Source: CAYLLN01 sp036496265
GTDB taxonomy: Bacteria > Planctomycetota > Planctomycetia > Pirellulales > Pirellulaceae
DNA: 14,749 nucleotides
Direction of reading: 5' to 3'
Assembly: GCA_036496265.1 (NCBI GenBank)
Contig: DASXLL010000200.1
Span: forward strand, 1 to 14,749
Position 1 is the first letter of the stretch. Every line of letters begins with the position of its first letter. Below the pieces are notes generated by a model. It was not told the origin of the DNA and did not search any database. It saw only the letters and a program-made list of their open reading frames with translations. The position numbers and the translations under genes were made by a program. Of the stretch, positions 7,918 to 14,476 are shown in pieces.

Positions 7918-9600
7918 ATGCCAACCGCCCCGCCACCGGGAAAAATCGCTTGTCCGCACTGCCAAGGGCTGATCAAAGCCCCCGCGCTCGCGGTCGGTTC
8001 GGCCGTGAACTGCCCCAAATGCGGGAAGCCGTTTCGGTTGGGACAGGCCCCTGTGGTTACCGTCCCAAGCCCGCAGCCCAAGGTCCAATCTCAGGCAGCA
8101 GCGAATCGGGGGCAGGCAGCAGCCGAAGGACAAAGGACAAAGGACGAAGGACGAAAAATTGCAGCGGGTTCGCCACAGCCGCCGCCACCACCTCAAATCT
8201 CAAATCCCCAATCTCAAATCCCAAATTCAGTAACGCCGCAAGCCGTTGCGAAGCCAAAAAAGCCCGACAACCTCGTCGATCCCAACATGCTCGCGCCGCC
8301 GCCACCGAAGGTGAAGGAGAAGCCCACGGATGTGGCGGTGGTTTGCCAACTGTGCGGGACGCGGATCCACGTGAAGATCGCGAAAATCGGCCAAGAGGTG
8401 AAATGTCCCGACTGTCATTCGCGGAATTTGGTTGTGGGCCCGAAGGAGGAAGGCGCGGCGAAGTCGAAGGGGCCCACGCTCGAAGGAACGGAGAACTTCG
8501 GCATGAGCGAAGTCGTCCAGCGGCCCAAGTATCGGCCAATGCAAGCCTCCCGCGGCGAGTATGAAGTCCTCTCTGCGCTCGATCCGGCGGCGATCGAGCA
8601 CCGAATGACGGTGCCGGATAGTAAGTCGCATAAGAAAAAGCTCGTCGCGGCCCCCGCGGCAGATCAAAGCGCGGAAGCTGACGAGCCGCACGGCGAGCTG
8701 ACGCTTGAGGCGCCTATCGAGCGAGCCGAAGCGGCCCGCGATCCGCGAACCGTGCTGCCGCAGCCGGAGTTAGAAGATGAAGACCCGATGTACGACGGCC
8801 GCTACGACGACGGCGTGCTGGGCGACGGCGTCGATCCACGCGCCCGGGATGCCTGGAAAAAGGCTCCGCTCGTGTATGGAATCGTCGAGTTCTTGTTTCG
8901 ACCAGGCACGATTTTGCGGTGGGTAATGTTCGCCGCGCTGCTGACGATCATTGCCGAACTGGCCAAGCTCGGCGTGTACTATGCCCAACAGGAAGGCAAT
9001 ATCCAAGTGGTCGTCCTGTTCATTATGTGGGCCGGGATTCCGACGCTCGGTGTCTGGCTGTTCTCCTTCGCAGCCGCGTTTCACGCGATTGTCGAAGCGA
9101 CCGGAAACGGCGAAGACGACGTAGCGAACTGGCCCGATTGGAACGTGTTCGGCTGGTTCGGCCCGGCGTTTTTCGTGCTCATCGCGGCTGTGGCGGCCGC
9201 TGTGCCCGGCGGCCTAATTGGAGCCGCGACATTTGCGGCAAGTGTCAATGATCCACGAATGGCGGCTTTTGGCATCGGCTTGCCGCCCGTGTTAAGTATG
9301 CTCGTGTTGTTTCCGATTTTCTATTGCTCGATGCTCATCGAAGACAATCTTCTTGCCCTCATTTCGGGCTATACCCTGCGGAGCTTCAAGATCGCGGGCG
9401 ACGCCTGGATTTTTTCCTACATGTATGCGATTCTGCTCGCGCTACTGGGCACCGGTGCGGTGGCGACAGCGGCCGCAGATAATTTCGTTTTTACGGCCGT
9501 CGGCGCCGCCGCGACTGTGGCTGTGCTCATTATTTATGCCCGACTGCTAGGTCGCTTGATGTGGGTGGCGGCGCAGCGGGATGCGAAGTACGGCGGCTGA
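7918..9600 (+). CDS. Two-zinc-ribbon multi-pass membrane protein, function unknown
   Basis: 560 residues from the ATG at 7918. Two zinc ribbons are visible: CPHC...CPKCG (Cys12, 15, 32, 35) and CQLC...CPDC (Cys143, 146, 163, 166). They are joined by a proline- and glutamine-rich linker. An acidic, unstructured middle follows, and from about residue 318 roughly six hydrophobic membrane segments run to the C-terminus. Proteins of this plan (zinc ribbons on a cytoplasmic tail, large membrane part) are common and uncharacterised in planctomycetes. The linker between the ribbons contains two heptanucleotide repeat cassettes, read in frame as GQRTKDEGRK (residues 71-80) and QISNPQSQIPN (93-103). 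The frame continues upstream to 7807, but that part has no protein character. It ends 6 bp before the end of the convergent methyltransferase gene. Sensor or scaffold roles are only guesses. Confidence 0.8.
   Translation: MPTAPPPGKIACPHCQGLIKAPALAVGSAVNCPKCGKPFRLGQAPVVTVPSPQPKVQSQAAANRGQAAAEGQRTKDEGRKIAAGSPQPPPPPQISNPQSQIPNSVTPQAVAKPKKPDNLVDPNMLAPPPPKVKEKPTDVAVVCQLCGTRIHVKIAKIGQEVKCPDCHSRNLVVGPKEEGAAKSKGPTLEGTENFGMSEVVQRPKYRPMQASRGEYEVLSALDPAAIEHRMTVPDSKSHKKKLVAAPAADQSAEADEPHGELTLEAPIERAEAARDPRTVLPQPELEDEDPMYDGRYDDGVLGDGVDPRARDAWKKAPLVYGIVEFLFRPGTILRWVMFAALLTIIAELAKLGVYYAQQEGNIQVVVLFIMWAGIPTLGVWLFSFAAAFHAIVEATGNGEDDVANWPDWNVFGWFGPAFFVLIAAVAAAVPGGLIGAATFAASVNDPRMAAFGIGLPPVLSMLVLFPIFYCSMLIEDNLLALISGYTLRSFKIAGDAWIFSYMYAILLALLGTGAVATAAADNFVFTAVGAAATVAVLIIYARLLGRLMWVAAQRDAKYGG
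8126..8153. repeat. Heptanucleotide cassette 1: (AAGGACA/G)x4
   Basis: Four tandem 7-bp units: AAGGACA twice, then AAGGACG twice. It lies in frame in the zinc-ribbon gene's linker. Just upstream an 11-bp direct repeat, CAGGCAGCAGC, occurs at 8092-8102 and 8113-8123. Confidence 0.9.
8192..8226. repeat. Heptanucleotide cassette 2: (CTCAAAT)x5
   Basis: Five 7-bp units: CTCAAAT, CTCAAAT, CCCCAAT, CTCAAAT, CCCAAAT. It is in frame in the linker of the zinc-ribbon gene, about 40 bp after cassette 1 and with a different unit. Confidence 0.9.
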
Positions 9601-9606
9601 GAATCG

Positions 9607-11997
9607 TTAGGCGGTCACCGCTACGATTTCGCTCATGATTTCGCTCGTCCGCGCGATAGCGGCGACAATGCGGTCATAGTCCGGGTCGGCAGTCGACCGA
9701 TGCTTGGGCTGAAGCCACTTTTTAACGGCGATGTAGCCGCCCGCGCGGAATGAATGTACGGCGGGAGGGACGGGGAGAGCGTGCGAGGGGGAAAGCGAAT
9801 GCGGTGTGCGGAGGAGGTGCAAATCGATCAGCTCGTGGCCCAATCGGGCCATGTGCGCGAATTGTTCGGTCGCCGTCGGCAGCACGATGCGCGGGAAGTC
9901 GCGGCGAAGTTCGTCGGCGTGTTTTTCGCGGTAGCTCGGTGAGTGGAAGAGCGCGTAAATATAGGCGACCACGTCTTCGGGGCCGAAATCGCTGGTCAAA
10001 TCCCCAGGGCCAAGCGGCTTCCAGCTTAAGCCACTTGCGATTGCGAGTTGCTCGATAAATGCCAGTGCAAAATTGGCCCGTTGATCGATGTACAGCGGAA
10101 ACAACGATTCGCTGCCGCGGTTGTCGCTGCGAATGACGCCATCCAGCGCCAGGCAGTCGCTGATCCAGAAAAAGTTACAAGGCTGCGTGGGCAGTTGTTG
10201 GCGGCGAGCGATCAGACACAAGTTCAAAGTTCCGGGTTCAAAGTTCAATGTTGATTCGACTAACTTTGGACTTTGAACTTTGAACCTTGAACACTCATGG
10301 TCGATAAGATGCCGCGTCACTTCGGTTCTCGGCCAATCAATCATCGCCGGGTGCCAAAAAACAAAACGCCAATCGAACGGCCGATAGAGGCAACGAATAA
10401 TTTTCTCATCCCAACGATCGTCAGCGGCGATGATGCGACGAGCATCGGCGAGTTTCCAGCCGCGGGTGTCCCCGGTTTGATAGCGCGCCGAGCGGGTGCG
10501 CTGGAAATAACGTCCGCGGATTACGTCGTCGGGGATTTTTAGGTCGCGGAATTCGTTGATGCGATTGATTAGCTCGTTGCGCGTAAACGCGACGACAAAA
10601 TGATCGCGGGCCGTGACCGGTGCTGTCGTGTTGACTGGCATGGCGTCGGCGAGTGACCAGGAAGCGGCATATTGCGGGCAAATGGGTGTCGCGGTAGGTG
10701 GTATGAATCTCCAGTCAGGTGCCGCTGCAGTGAAGGTGACAGGAGTCAGGGGACAGGGGAGAGAAGCCGTGTTGCAGAGAGCTGCCAATTTTGCCGCGCG
10801 CGGGCCGCGAAGTTCGCTGTGGAAAATGTTGGGCGATCGATCAGTGTCCTGTCGCCTGTTACCTGTCCCCTCGCCTGCGGAGCGGCAGAGGAGGCTGATG
10901 GCGATGCCTTGGTCGAGGCCAAAGACGTTTTCATCGTGCATGGCAAGCGGGACGTCTGCCCCACCGGCGCGGCGATTGCCGTGCAGATCGAGAATCTCGA
11001 TGTGGGGAAACACGCGGAGCAGCTCGTGCCGCATGAGGCGGAAGGTGGCATTGTCGAGATAGCCGTGGTTCGTGACGAAGCCGACGATGCCGCGATTCGC
11101 TTGCTCAACGTGCCATTGAGCCAAGCGGATGAACTTGACGTAATCATCGTGCAACCAGGTCTTCCGTTCGCCAAGTTCTTGGCCATTGGCGCGAACATAG
11201 CCGCGGATTTCCTCGTCGCCGCGGACAAGGCGAGCGATCCACGGGTTAGTATTGGTGGAAAGACTGGAAAAGGGAGGATTGCCGAGGAGGGTAGGGAAAC
11301 TTTTGGATATTAGATTTTGAATTTTAGATTGGATGGAAGGTAAGAGAGAGTCGGCGGTAAGGATATGGATTGGCCCGGCATTGCGAAAGTCGCAGCCGAT
11401 CTCAGCTAACTTCGAGGCAATGTTGAGTTTCGCCAAGAGGGCGGCGGGCGGAAGAATCTCGATGCCAATCAGACGAGATAAGAGGTTTCCAAGTTGGCGG
11501 TTATTTAGCTTCTCGCCGAGAAAGTTGATCACGGCGAACAGGAAGACGCCCGTGCCGCAGGCGGGATCGATGATGGTGACACGCTCGTCGGCCAGGCCGT
11601 CTGCGAAACCGCACTCCTCGCGGAGCAGGCGGTCGATTTGGCCGACGATGTAATCGGCGATCGGCTCCGGCGTGAAGAAGACGCCGCGGAGTTTACGGCT
11701 GTTCCGCGAGTAGTGCTGCAGAAAGACGTCGTAGAGATGAAAAGTAGGGTGGGCTGTGCCCACCGCCGATTTTGACCCTCCACTCGGTGCTGAGTACTGG
11801 GTACTCAGTACTTGAGCCCGGTCGAGAGCAGTTCGCTCCCATGCTTGCAGTTGTGGCTCCAACCAGCCGAGAGCGGCGACAGACTTGGTAGTCGCACTGG
11901 CCAGAATCGGCGCCGCGCAGACCGCGGCCTGGGCGATCGAGTCGGCCTGGGAATCGCCGCCATGTTGAGCCCGCAGGTCATGGGCTTGCTCCGCCAT
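9607..11997 (-). CDS. DNA adenine-N6 methyltransferase with type ISP-like C-terminal domain
   Basis: About 796 residues from the ATG at 11997. The frame is open to 12117, overlapping the miaB end by 38 bp, but the extra 40 residues look non-coding. The positions that follow are numbered from 12117. RGVFFTPEPIADYIV (145-158) leads into the SAM-binding DPACGTG (184-190), and the catalytic NPPF is at 280-283. The C-terminal half (YRPFDWRFVFW, then EDVVAYIYALFHSPSYREKHADELRRDFPRI) resembles the target-recognition part of type ISP restriction-modification enzymes. The N-terminal nuclease and helicase of those enzymes are absent and no restriction gene is adjacent, so this is a solitary methyltransferase or a remnant. 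At least six heptanucleotide cassettes lie inside the gene in frame, apparently in loops between conserved segments. It follows miaB on the same strand. Confidence 0.85.
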   Translation of the reverse strand: MAEQAHDLRAQHGGDSQADSIAQAAVCAAPILASATTKSVAALGWLEPQLQAWERTALDRAQVLSTQYSAPSGGSKSAVGTAHPTFHLYDVFLQHYSRNSRKLRGVFFTPEPIADYIVGQIDRLLREECGFADGLADERVTIIDPACGTGVFLFAVINFLGEKLNNRQLGNLLSRLIGIEILPPAALLAKLNIASKLAEIGCDFRNAGPIHILTADSLLPSIQSKIQNLISKSFPTLLGNPPFSSLSTNTNPWIARLVRGDEEIRGYVRANGQELGERKTWLHDDYVKFIRLAQWHVEQANRGIVGFVTNHGYLDNATFRLMRHELLRVFPHIEILDLHGNRRAGGADVPLAMHDENVFGLDQGIAISLLCRSAGEGTGNRRQDTDRSPNIFHSELRGPRAAKLAALCNTASLPCPLTPVTFTAAAPDWRFIPPTATPICPQYAASWSLADAMPVNTTAPVTARDHFVVAFTRNELINRINEFRDLKIPDDVIRGRYFQRTRSARYQTGDTRGWKLADARRIIAADDRWDEKIIRCLYRPFDWRFVFWHPAMIDWPRTEVTRHLIDHECSRFKVQSPKLVESTLNFEPGTLNLCLIARRQQLPTQPCNFFWISDCLALDGVIRSDNRGSESLFPLYIDQRANFALAFIEQLAIASGLSWKPLGPGDLTSDFGPEDVVAYIYALFHSPSYREKHADELRRDFPRIVLPTATEQFAHMARLGHELIDLHLLRTPHSLSPSHALPVPPAVHSFRAGGYIAVKKWLQPKHRSTADPDYDRIVAAIARTSEIMSEIVAVTA
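10221..10290. repeat. Heptanucleotide cassette 3: two inverted arms of AGTTCAA/ACTTTGA units
   Basis: The left arm (10221-10248) has four units: AGTTCAA, AGTTCCG, GGTTCAA, AGTTCAA. The right arm (10263-10290) has four units in reverse orientation: ACTTTGG, ACTTTGA, ACTTTGA, ACCTTGA. GGTTCAAAGTTC (10235-10246) and GAACTTTGAACC (10275-10286) are a perfect 12-bp inverted repeat. The whole lies in the methyltransferase gene and is read as SRFKVQSPKLVESTLNFEP and onward, just before CLIARRQ. Confidence 0.9.
10735..10762. repeat. Heptanucleotide cassette 4a: GGNGACA units
   Basis: Four 7-bp units: GGTGACA, GGAGTCA, GGGGACA, GGGGAGA. It is in frame in the methyltransferase gene (read as LPCPLTPVTFT). 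It is the inverted partner of cassette 4b; GGGGACAGG (10749-10757) pairs exactly with CCTGTCCCC (10862-10870). Confidence 0.8.
10845..10872. repeat. Heptanucleotide cassette 4b: TGTCNCC units, inverted relative to 4a
   Basis: Four 7-bp units: TGTCCTG, TCGCCTG, TTACCTG, TCCCCTC. It is read on the minus strand as part of GEGTGNRRQDTD in the methyltransferase. It is separated from cassette 4a by 82 bp that encode a conserved-looking segment (IFHSELRGPRAAKLAAL). Confidence 0.75.
11309..11336. repeat. Heptanucleotide cassette 5: TTTAGAT-type units
   Basis: Units ATTAGAT, TTTGAAT, TTTAGAT and a degenerate TGGATGG. It is in frame in the methyltransferase gene, read on the minus strand as SIQSKIQNLIS, just before the strand that carries the catalytic NPPF. 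Confidence 0.75.
11748..11764. repeat. Palindrome GGTGGGC-TGT-GCCCACC inside the methyltransferase gene
   Basis: A perfect 7-bp inverted repeat around TGT. Its core GGGCTGTGCCC recurs in reverse orientation (GGGCACAGCCC) at 12065-12075. It lies directly beside cassette 6 and is translated as part of GSKSAVGTAHPT. Confidence 0.65.
11785..11812. repeat. Heptanucleotide cassette 6: NNGTACT units
   Basis: Four 7-bp units: CGGTGCT, GAGTACT, GGGTACT, CAGTACT. It is in frame in the N-terminal part of the methyltransferase, read on the minus strand as AQVLSTQYSAPS, before the first conserved segment. Confidence 0.85.
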
Positions 11998-12063
11998 TCG
12001 ACGCACGATCCCTGTCAAACTTGGGCGTTTCGTGCAGACTTCCTTGGTTGGCACGGAGGACGA

Positions 12064-12076
12064 TGGGCACAGCCCA
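12064..12076. repeat. Palindrome TGGGC-ACA-GCCCA at the miaB/methyltransferase junction
   Basis: A 5-bp inverted repeat around ACA, just beyond the miaB stop codon. It shares its 11-bp core, inverted, with the palindrome at 11748-11764. Its position between the genes argues that the methyltransferase starts downstream of it. Confidence 0.5.
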
Positions 12077-12079
12077 AAG

Positions 12080-13510
12080 CTACGCAATTTGAAGCGGCAA
12101 ACCTGAATCGCACCCAACTTCGTGGGTCACCACCGCGCCAAATAGCGTGTGCGGGCTGACGTCGTAGATCGCAAGGGGAATTATTTCGCCGATCAGCCGG
12201 AGATTTCCGTCGAAGACGACGATGCGGTCATCGGGCGTGCGGCCGGTGAGTTGAACAATGTCGCCGGCTTCCTCACCGCGATTTTTGGCGCGATCGCTGA
12301 GCCCCTCGACGAGCACCTCGACCCGCTGGCCGAGGAATTGCTGGCTGTCTTGCTCGCTGATGCGGTTTTGCAGTTCTAAGAGATCGTTGTTGCGGCGGTT
12401 TTTGACTTCGTACGGAATATCATCCGCAAACAATTCTGCACCTTTCGTCCCAGGCCGCTCGCTGTATTTGAAAATGAAGCTATTTTTGAAACGGCATTCG
12501 GCAACTAAGTCGTACGTCTTCTGAAAATCTTCCTCCGTCTCGCCACAGAAGCCGACGATGAAGTCGCTCGTCACAGCGGCATCTGGGAGGGTTGATCGAA
12601 TGCGGCCGAACATCTCGCGATAATCCTCGACCGTATAACCCCGCTTCATCCGGGTCAACACGTCGTTGCTGCCACTCTGGGCCGGCACGTGCAAGTATGG
12701 CGAGCACTTGGGCAGATCGCGGACGGCCACAAGCAAATCATCCGTCATGTCTTTCGGGTAGTTCGTAACAAACTTGAGCCGCTGAATGCCGTCGATTTCG
12801 TGCAGAGCATAGAGCAGGTCCGAGAGCCGCGTCGTTTTGCCCTTGCTCGCATGCTTGTAACTGTTGACCGTCTGTCCGATCAGCGTGATCTCCTTGCAGC
12901 CTTGGTCGGCGAGCACGCGAGCTTCGGCCAGGATCTGCTCCGGCGGGCGGCCTTGCTCGGGCCCGCGGGTCATCGGCACGATGCAATAGGTGCAAAACTT
13001 GTCGCAGCCGATTTGAATTCGCAAATACGCCTGAAACGGCGTCGGCCGCATCGTCGGATCACGCAGCGGATCGAAGGTTTCGTGGCTGCGCTTAATTTCA
13101 GCGATCGCGCCGTCCTTCCGGCCCATGCTAACGGCCATCTGCTGGCCTTTGCCGGCGGCGATTTCGTCAATCAAGTCGGGGATGCGTGCCAGTTGTCCAG
13201 GGCCGACGACCAGATCGACATAGGGCGCTCGATTAAAGACCAGCTGCTGATCTTTCTGCGCCATGCAGCCCATCACGCCGATAATTTTCTCGGGATGCTG
13301 CCTTTTGAAAGTCCTCAACCGGCCCAGGGCGGAATACGTCTTGTTTTCGGCTTGTTCGCGAACCGAGCAGGTGTTGAAAAGGATCACATCGGCGGCGGCC
13401 AGATCGCGCGCGAGCTCATAACCACGTTTTCGCAGGTCGGCGACGACCATCTCACTGTCCAGAACATTCATCTGGCAGCCGACGGTTTCGATGTAGAGGC
13501 GTTTTGGCAT
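12080..13510 (-). CDS. miaB: tRNA-2-methylthio-N6-isopentenyladenosine synthase
   Basis: 476 residues, a radical-SAM methylthiotransferase that adds the methylthio group at position 2 of i6A37 in tRNAs reading U-initial codons. The N-terminal MTTase domain has the three cluster cysteines Cys12 (ETVGCQMN), Cys48 (FNTCSVRE) and Cys82 (VMGCMAQ). The radical-SAM motif CDKFCTYC gives Cys169, Cys173 and Cys176. A C-terminal TRAM domain follows (QRVEVLVEGLSDRAKN through DGNLRLIGEII). IVPMTRGPEQ after the cluster motif and NTCSVRE favour MiaB over MtaB or RimO. The C-terminus runs about 25 residues past the TRAM core. It is preceded on the same strand by two very small genes and followed by the methyltransferase. 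No strong ribosome-binding site precedes the ATG. Confidence 0.95.
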   Translation of the reverse strand: MPKRLYIETVGCQMNVLDSEMVVADLRKRGYELARDLAAADVILFNTCSVREQAENKTYSALGRLRTFKRQHPEKIIGVMGCMAQKDQQLVFNRAPYVDLVVGPGQLARIPDLIDEIAAGKGQQMAVSMGRKDGAIAEIKRSHETFDPLRDPTMRPTPFQAYLRIQIGCDKFCTYCIVPMTRGPEQGRPPEQILAEARVLADQGCKEITLIGQTVNSYKHASKGKTTRLSDLLYALHEIDGIQRLKFVTNYPKDMTDDLLVAVRDLPKCSPYLHVPAQSGSNDVLTRMKRGYTVEDYREMFGRIRSTLPDAAVTSDFIVGFCGETEEDFQKTYDLVAECRFKNSFIFKYSERPGTKGAELFADDIPYEVKNRRNNDLLELQNRISEQDSQQFLGQRVEVLVEGLSDRAKNRGEEAGDIVQLTGRTPDDRIVVFDGNLRLIGEIIPLAIYDVSPHTLFGAVVTHEVGCDSGLPLQIA

Positions 13511-13532
13511 TCTGGATACAGCGATTGCAATA

Positions 13533-13721
13533 CTACTCGTCGTCCGACTCGTAGCAAGTGATTTCTTGCATATTCGTCTTTAGCCCATTGAGCTTAACAA
13601 TCCAAAGATTTGCAAAGCGGCGTTCGGCTCTGATAGTGATTTCAACACCACCATCAGCCTGCTCTTTGGCTTCATAGTGGAAACAGCATTCTTCGAGCAT
13701 GTCGATTTCATCGTCCGCCAT
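13533..13721 (-). CDS. Small acidic hypothetical protein, 62 residues
   Basis: I do not recognise a family. The protein is acidic at both ends (MADDEIDMLEE and CYESDDE), with an alternating stretch (GGVEITIRAERRFANLWIVKL) that would suit a small beta-sheet. Three cysteines are at 12, 13 and 57. It lies 22 bp upstream of miaB and 11 bp downstream of the small membrane protein gene, all on one strand, which suggests one operon. An AAGG lies 9 nt before the ATG and overlaps the stop codon of the preceding gene. Coding status rests on spacing and protein character alone. Confidence 0.5.
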   Translation of the reverse strand: MADDEIDMLEECCFHYEAKEQADGGVEITIRAERRFANLWIVKLNGLKTNMQEITCYESDDE

Positions 13722-13732
13722 TCCCCGAAGCC

Positions 13733-13924
13733 TTATGCCACTTTTTGTTGCTTCTTCTTTTTCGATTCGAGCTGCTCGGCTAGCTGCTTTTTGTGCTGCT
13801 CATCGCGGGCCTGGGCGGAAAGCTCCGCCAGCAGGCGATCGCGGCGAACGAGCATTAGCCGCACGAGCGCGGTGATTGCCACGAAAGCAGCCACGGCGAA
13901 CAACGCGATCGTCCAAGCGTCCAT
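13733..13924 (-). CDS. Small single-pass membrane protein with basic coiled-coil tail
   Basis: 63 residues from the ATG at 13924. The N-terminal MDAWTIALFAVAAFVAITALVRL is one membrane segment. A charged helical tail follows (RRDRLLAELSAQARDEQHKKQL, ending KKKKQQKVA) with heptad-like spacing of leucines and alanines. GGGAG (13933-13937) lies 8 nt before this ATG. A GTG at 13933 is also in frame but would overlap that site. Function unknown. It is the first gene of the minus-strand series that leads to miaB. Confidence 0.65.
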   Translation of the reverse strand: MDAWTIALFAVAAFVAITALVRLMLVRRDRLLAELSAQARDEQHKKQLAEQLESKKKKQQKVA

Positions 13925-14154
13925 GCGAGGCACTCCCAGGCCGCGGCGGCAACAAAACCGCCCGTCTGCCCATCTTACCGCGCGGCACTAAAACAAGGCG
14001 AGGCCGGCTTTTTCTGCGGAATCAACCCGATTTGATAGTTCCGAAGTCGTTCACCAATATCGCGGGCATGGCCTTTGCTTTGCCAACTGAAACGCGGGGC
14101 GACCGACGCCTCGCCTGAGCAAACGACCAGTTTAATTTGAGGGGAGTGTGATTT

Positions 14155-14451
14155 ATGGGCACGCTAGGAAGCATCATTTCATGGGCCGTTTTTGGCCTGG
14201 TGATCGGCCTGATCGCGCGGATGCTCTATCCGGGCCGTCAGCCAATGGGTTTTATCGCCACGATGATTCTGGGAATCGTCGGGTCGCTGCTCGGCGGATT
14301 TCTGTCCTATGCCTTCGGCTTCCGGCCCGAGGACGGGGCGTTTCGTGGAGCCGGCTGGATCATGTCGATTGTCGGCGCGATGGTCGTGGTCTGGATTGGT
14401 CTGTTCATTGGCTCGCACAGCAACTCGACCGGGGTACGGCCAATGCAATGA
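14155..14451 (+). CDS. GlsB/YeaQ/YmgE-family membrane protein
   Basis: 98 residues with three or four hydrophobic segments rich in glycine: GSIISWAVFGLVIGLIARML, then PMGFIATMILGIVGSLLGGFLSYAFGF, then GWIMSIVGAMVVVWIGLFIG. The pattern GLIARMLYPGRQPMGFIATMILGIVGSLLGG is characteristic of the Transgly_assoc family (PF04226), small inner-membrane proteins linked to stress responses with no proven activity. AGGGGAG (14140-14146) lies 8 nt before the ATG. The roughly 220 bp upstream, back to the divergent small membrane gene, hold no gene and no promoter I can defend. A secreted-protein gene follows 25 bp downstream on the same strand. Confidence 0.9.
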   Translation: MGTLGSIISWAVFGLVIGLIARMLYPGRQPMGFIATMILGIVGSLLGGFLSYAFGFRPEDGAFRGAGWIMSIVGAMVVVWIGLFIGSHSNSTGVRPMQ

Positions 14452-14476
14452 GCGAGCGGAGCTAAGGAGAGGCGGA

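Noticed and set aside
8126..8226. CRISPR-like array
   Set aside because: The units are 7 bp and directly tandem, with no spacers, and lie inside a coding frame.
9749..9800. A further heptad cassette near the methyltransferase C-terminus (HSLSPSHALPVPP)
   Set aside because: The sequence is C-rich and low in complexity, but I could not find a consistent 7-bp unit.
10672..11313. Plus-strand open frame opposite the methyltransferase
   Set aside because: The minus strand carries the DPACGTG and NPPF motifs; the plus-strand product has no family character.
12689..13561. Plus-strand open frame opposite miaB
   Set aside because: miaB on the minus strand has all cluster cysteines and the radical-SAM motif.
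13997..14020. GCCGGC followed by TTTTT as a terminator
   Set aside because: The stem is only a short self-complementary hexamer with no room for a loop, and no gene ends there on that strand.
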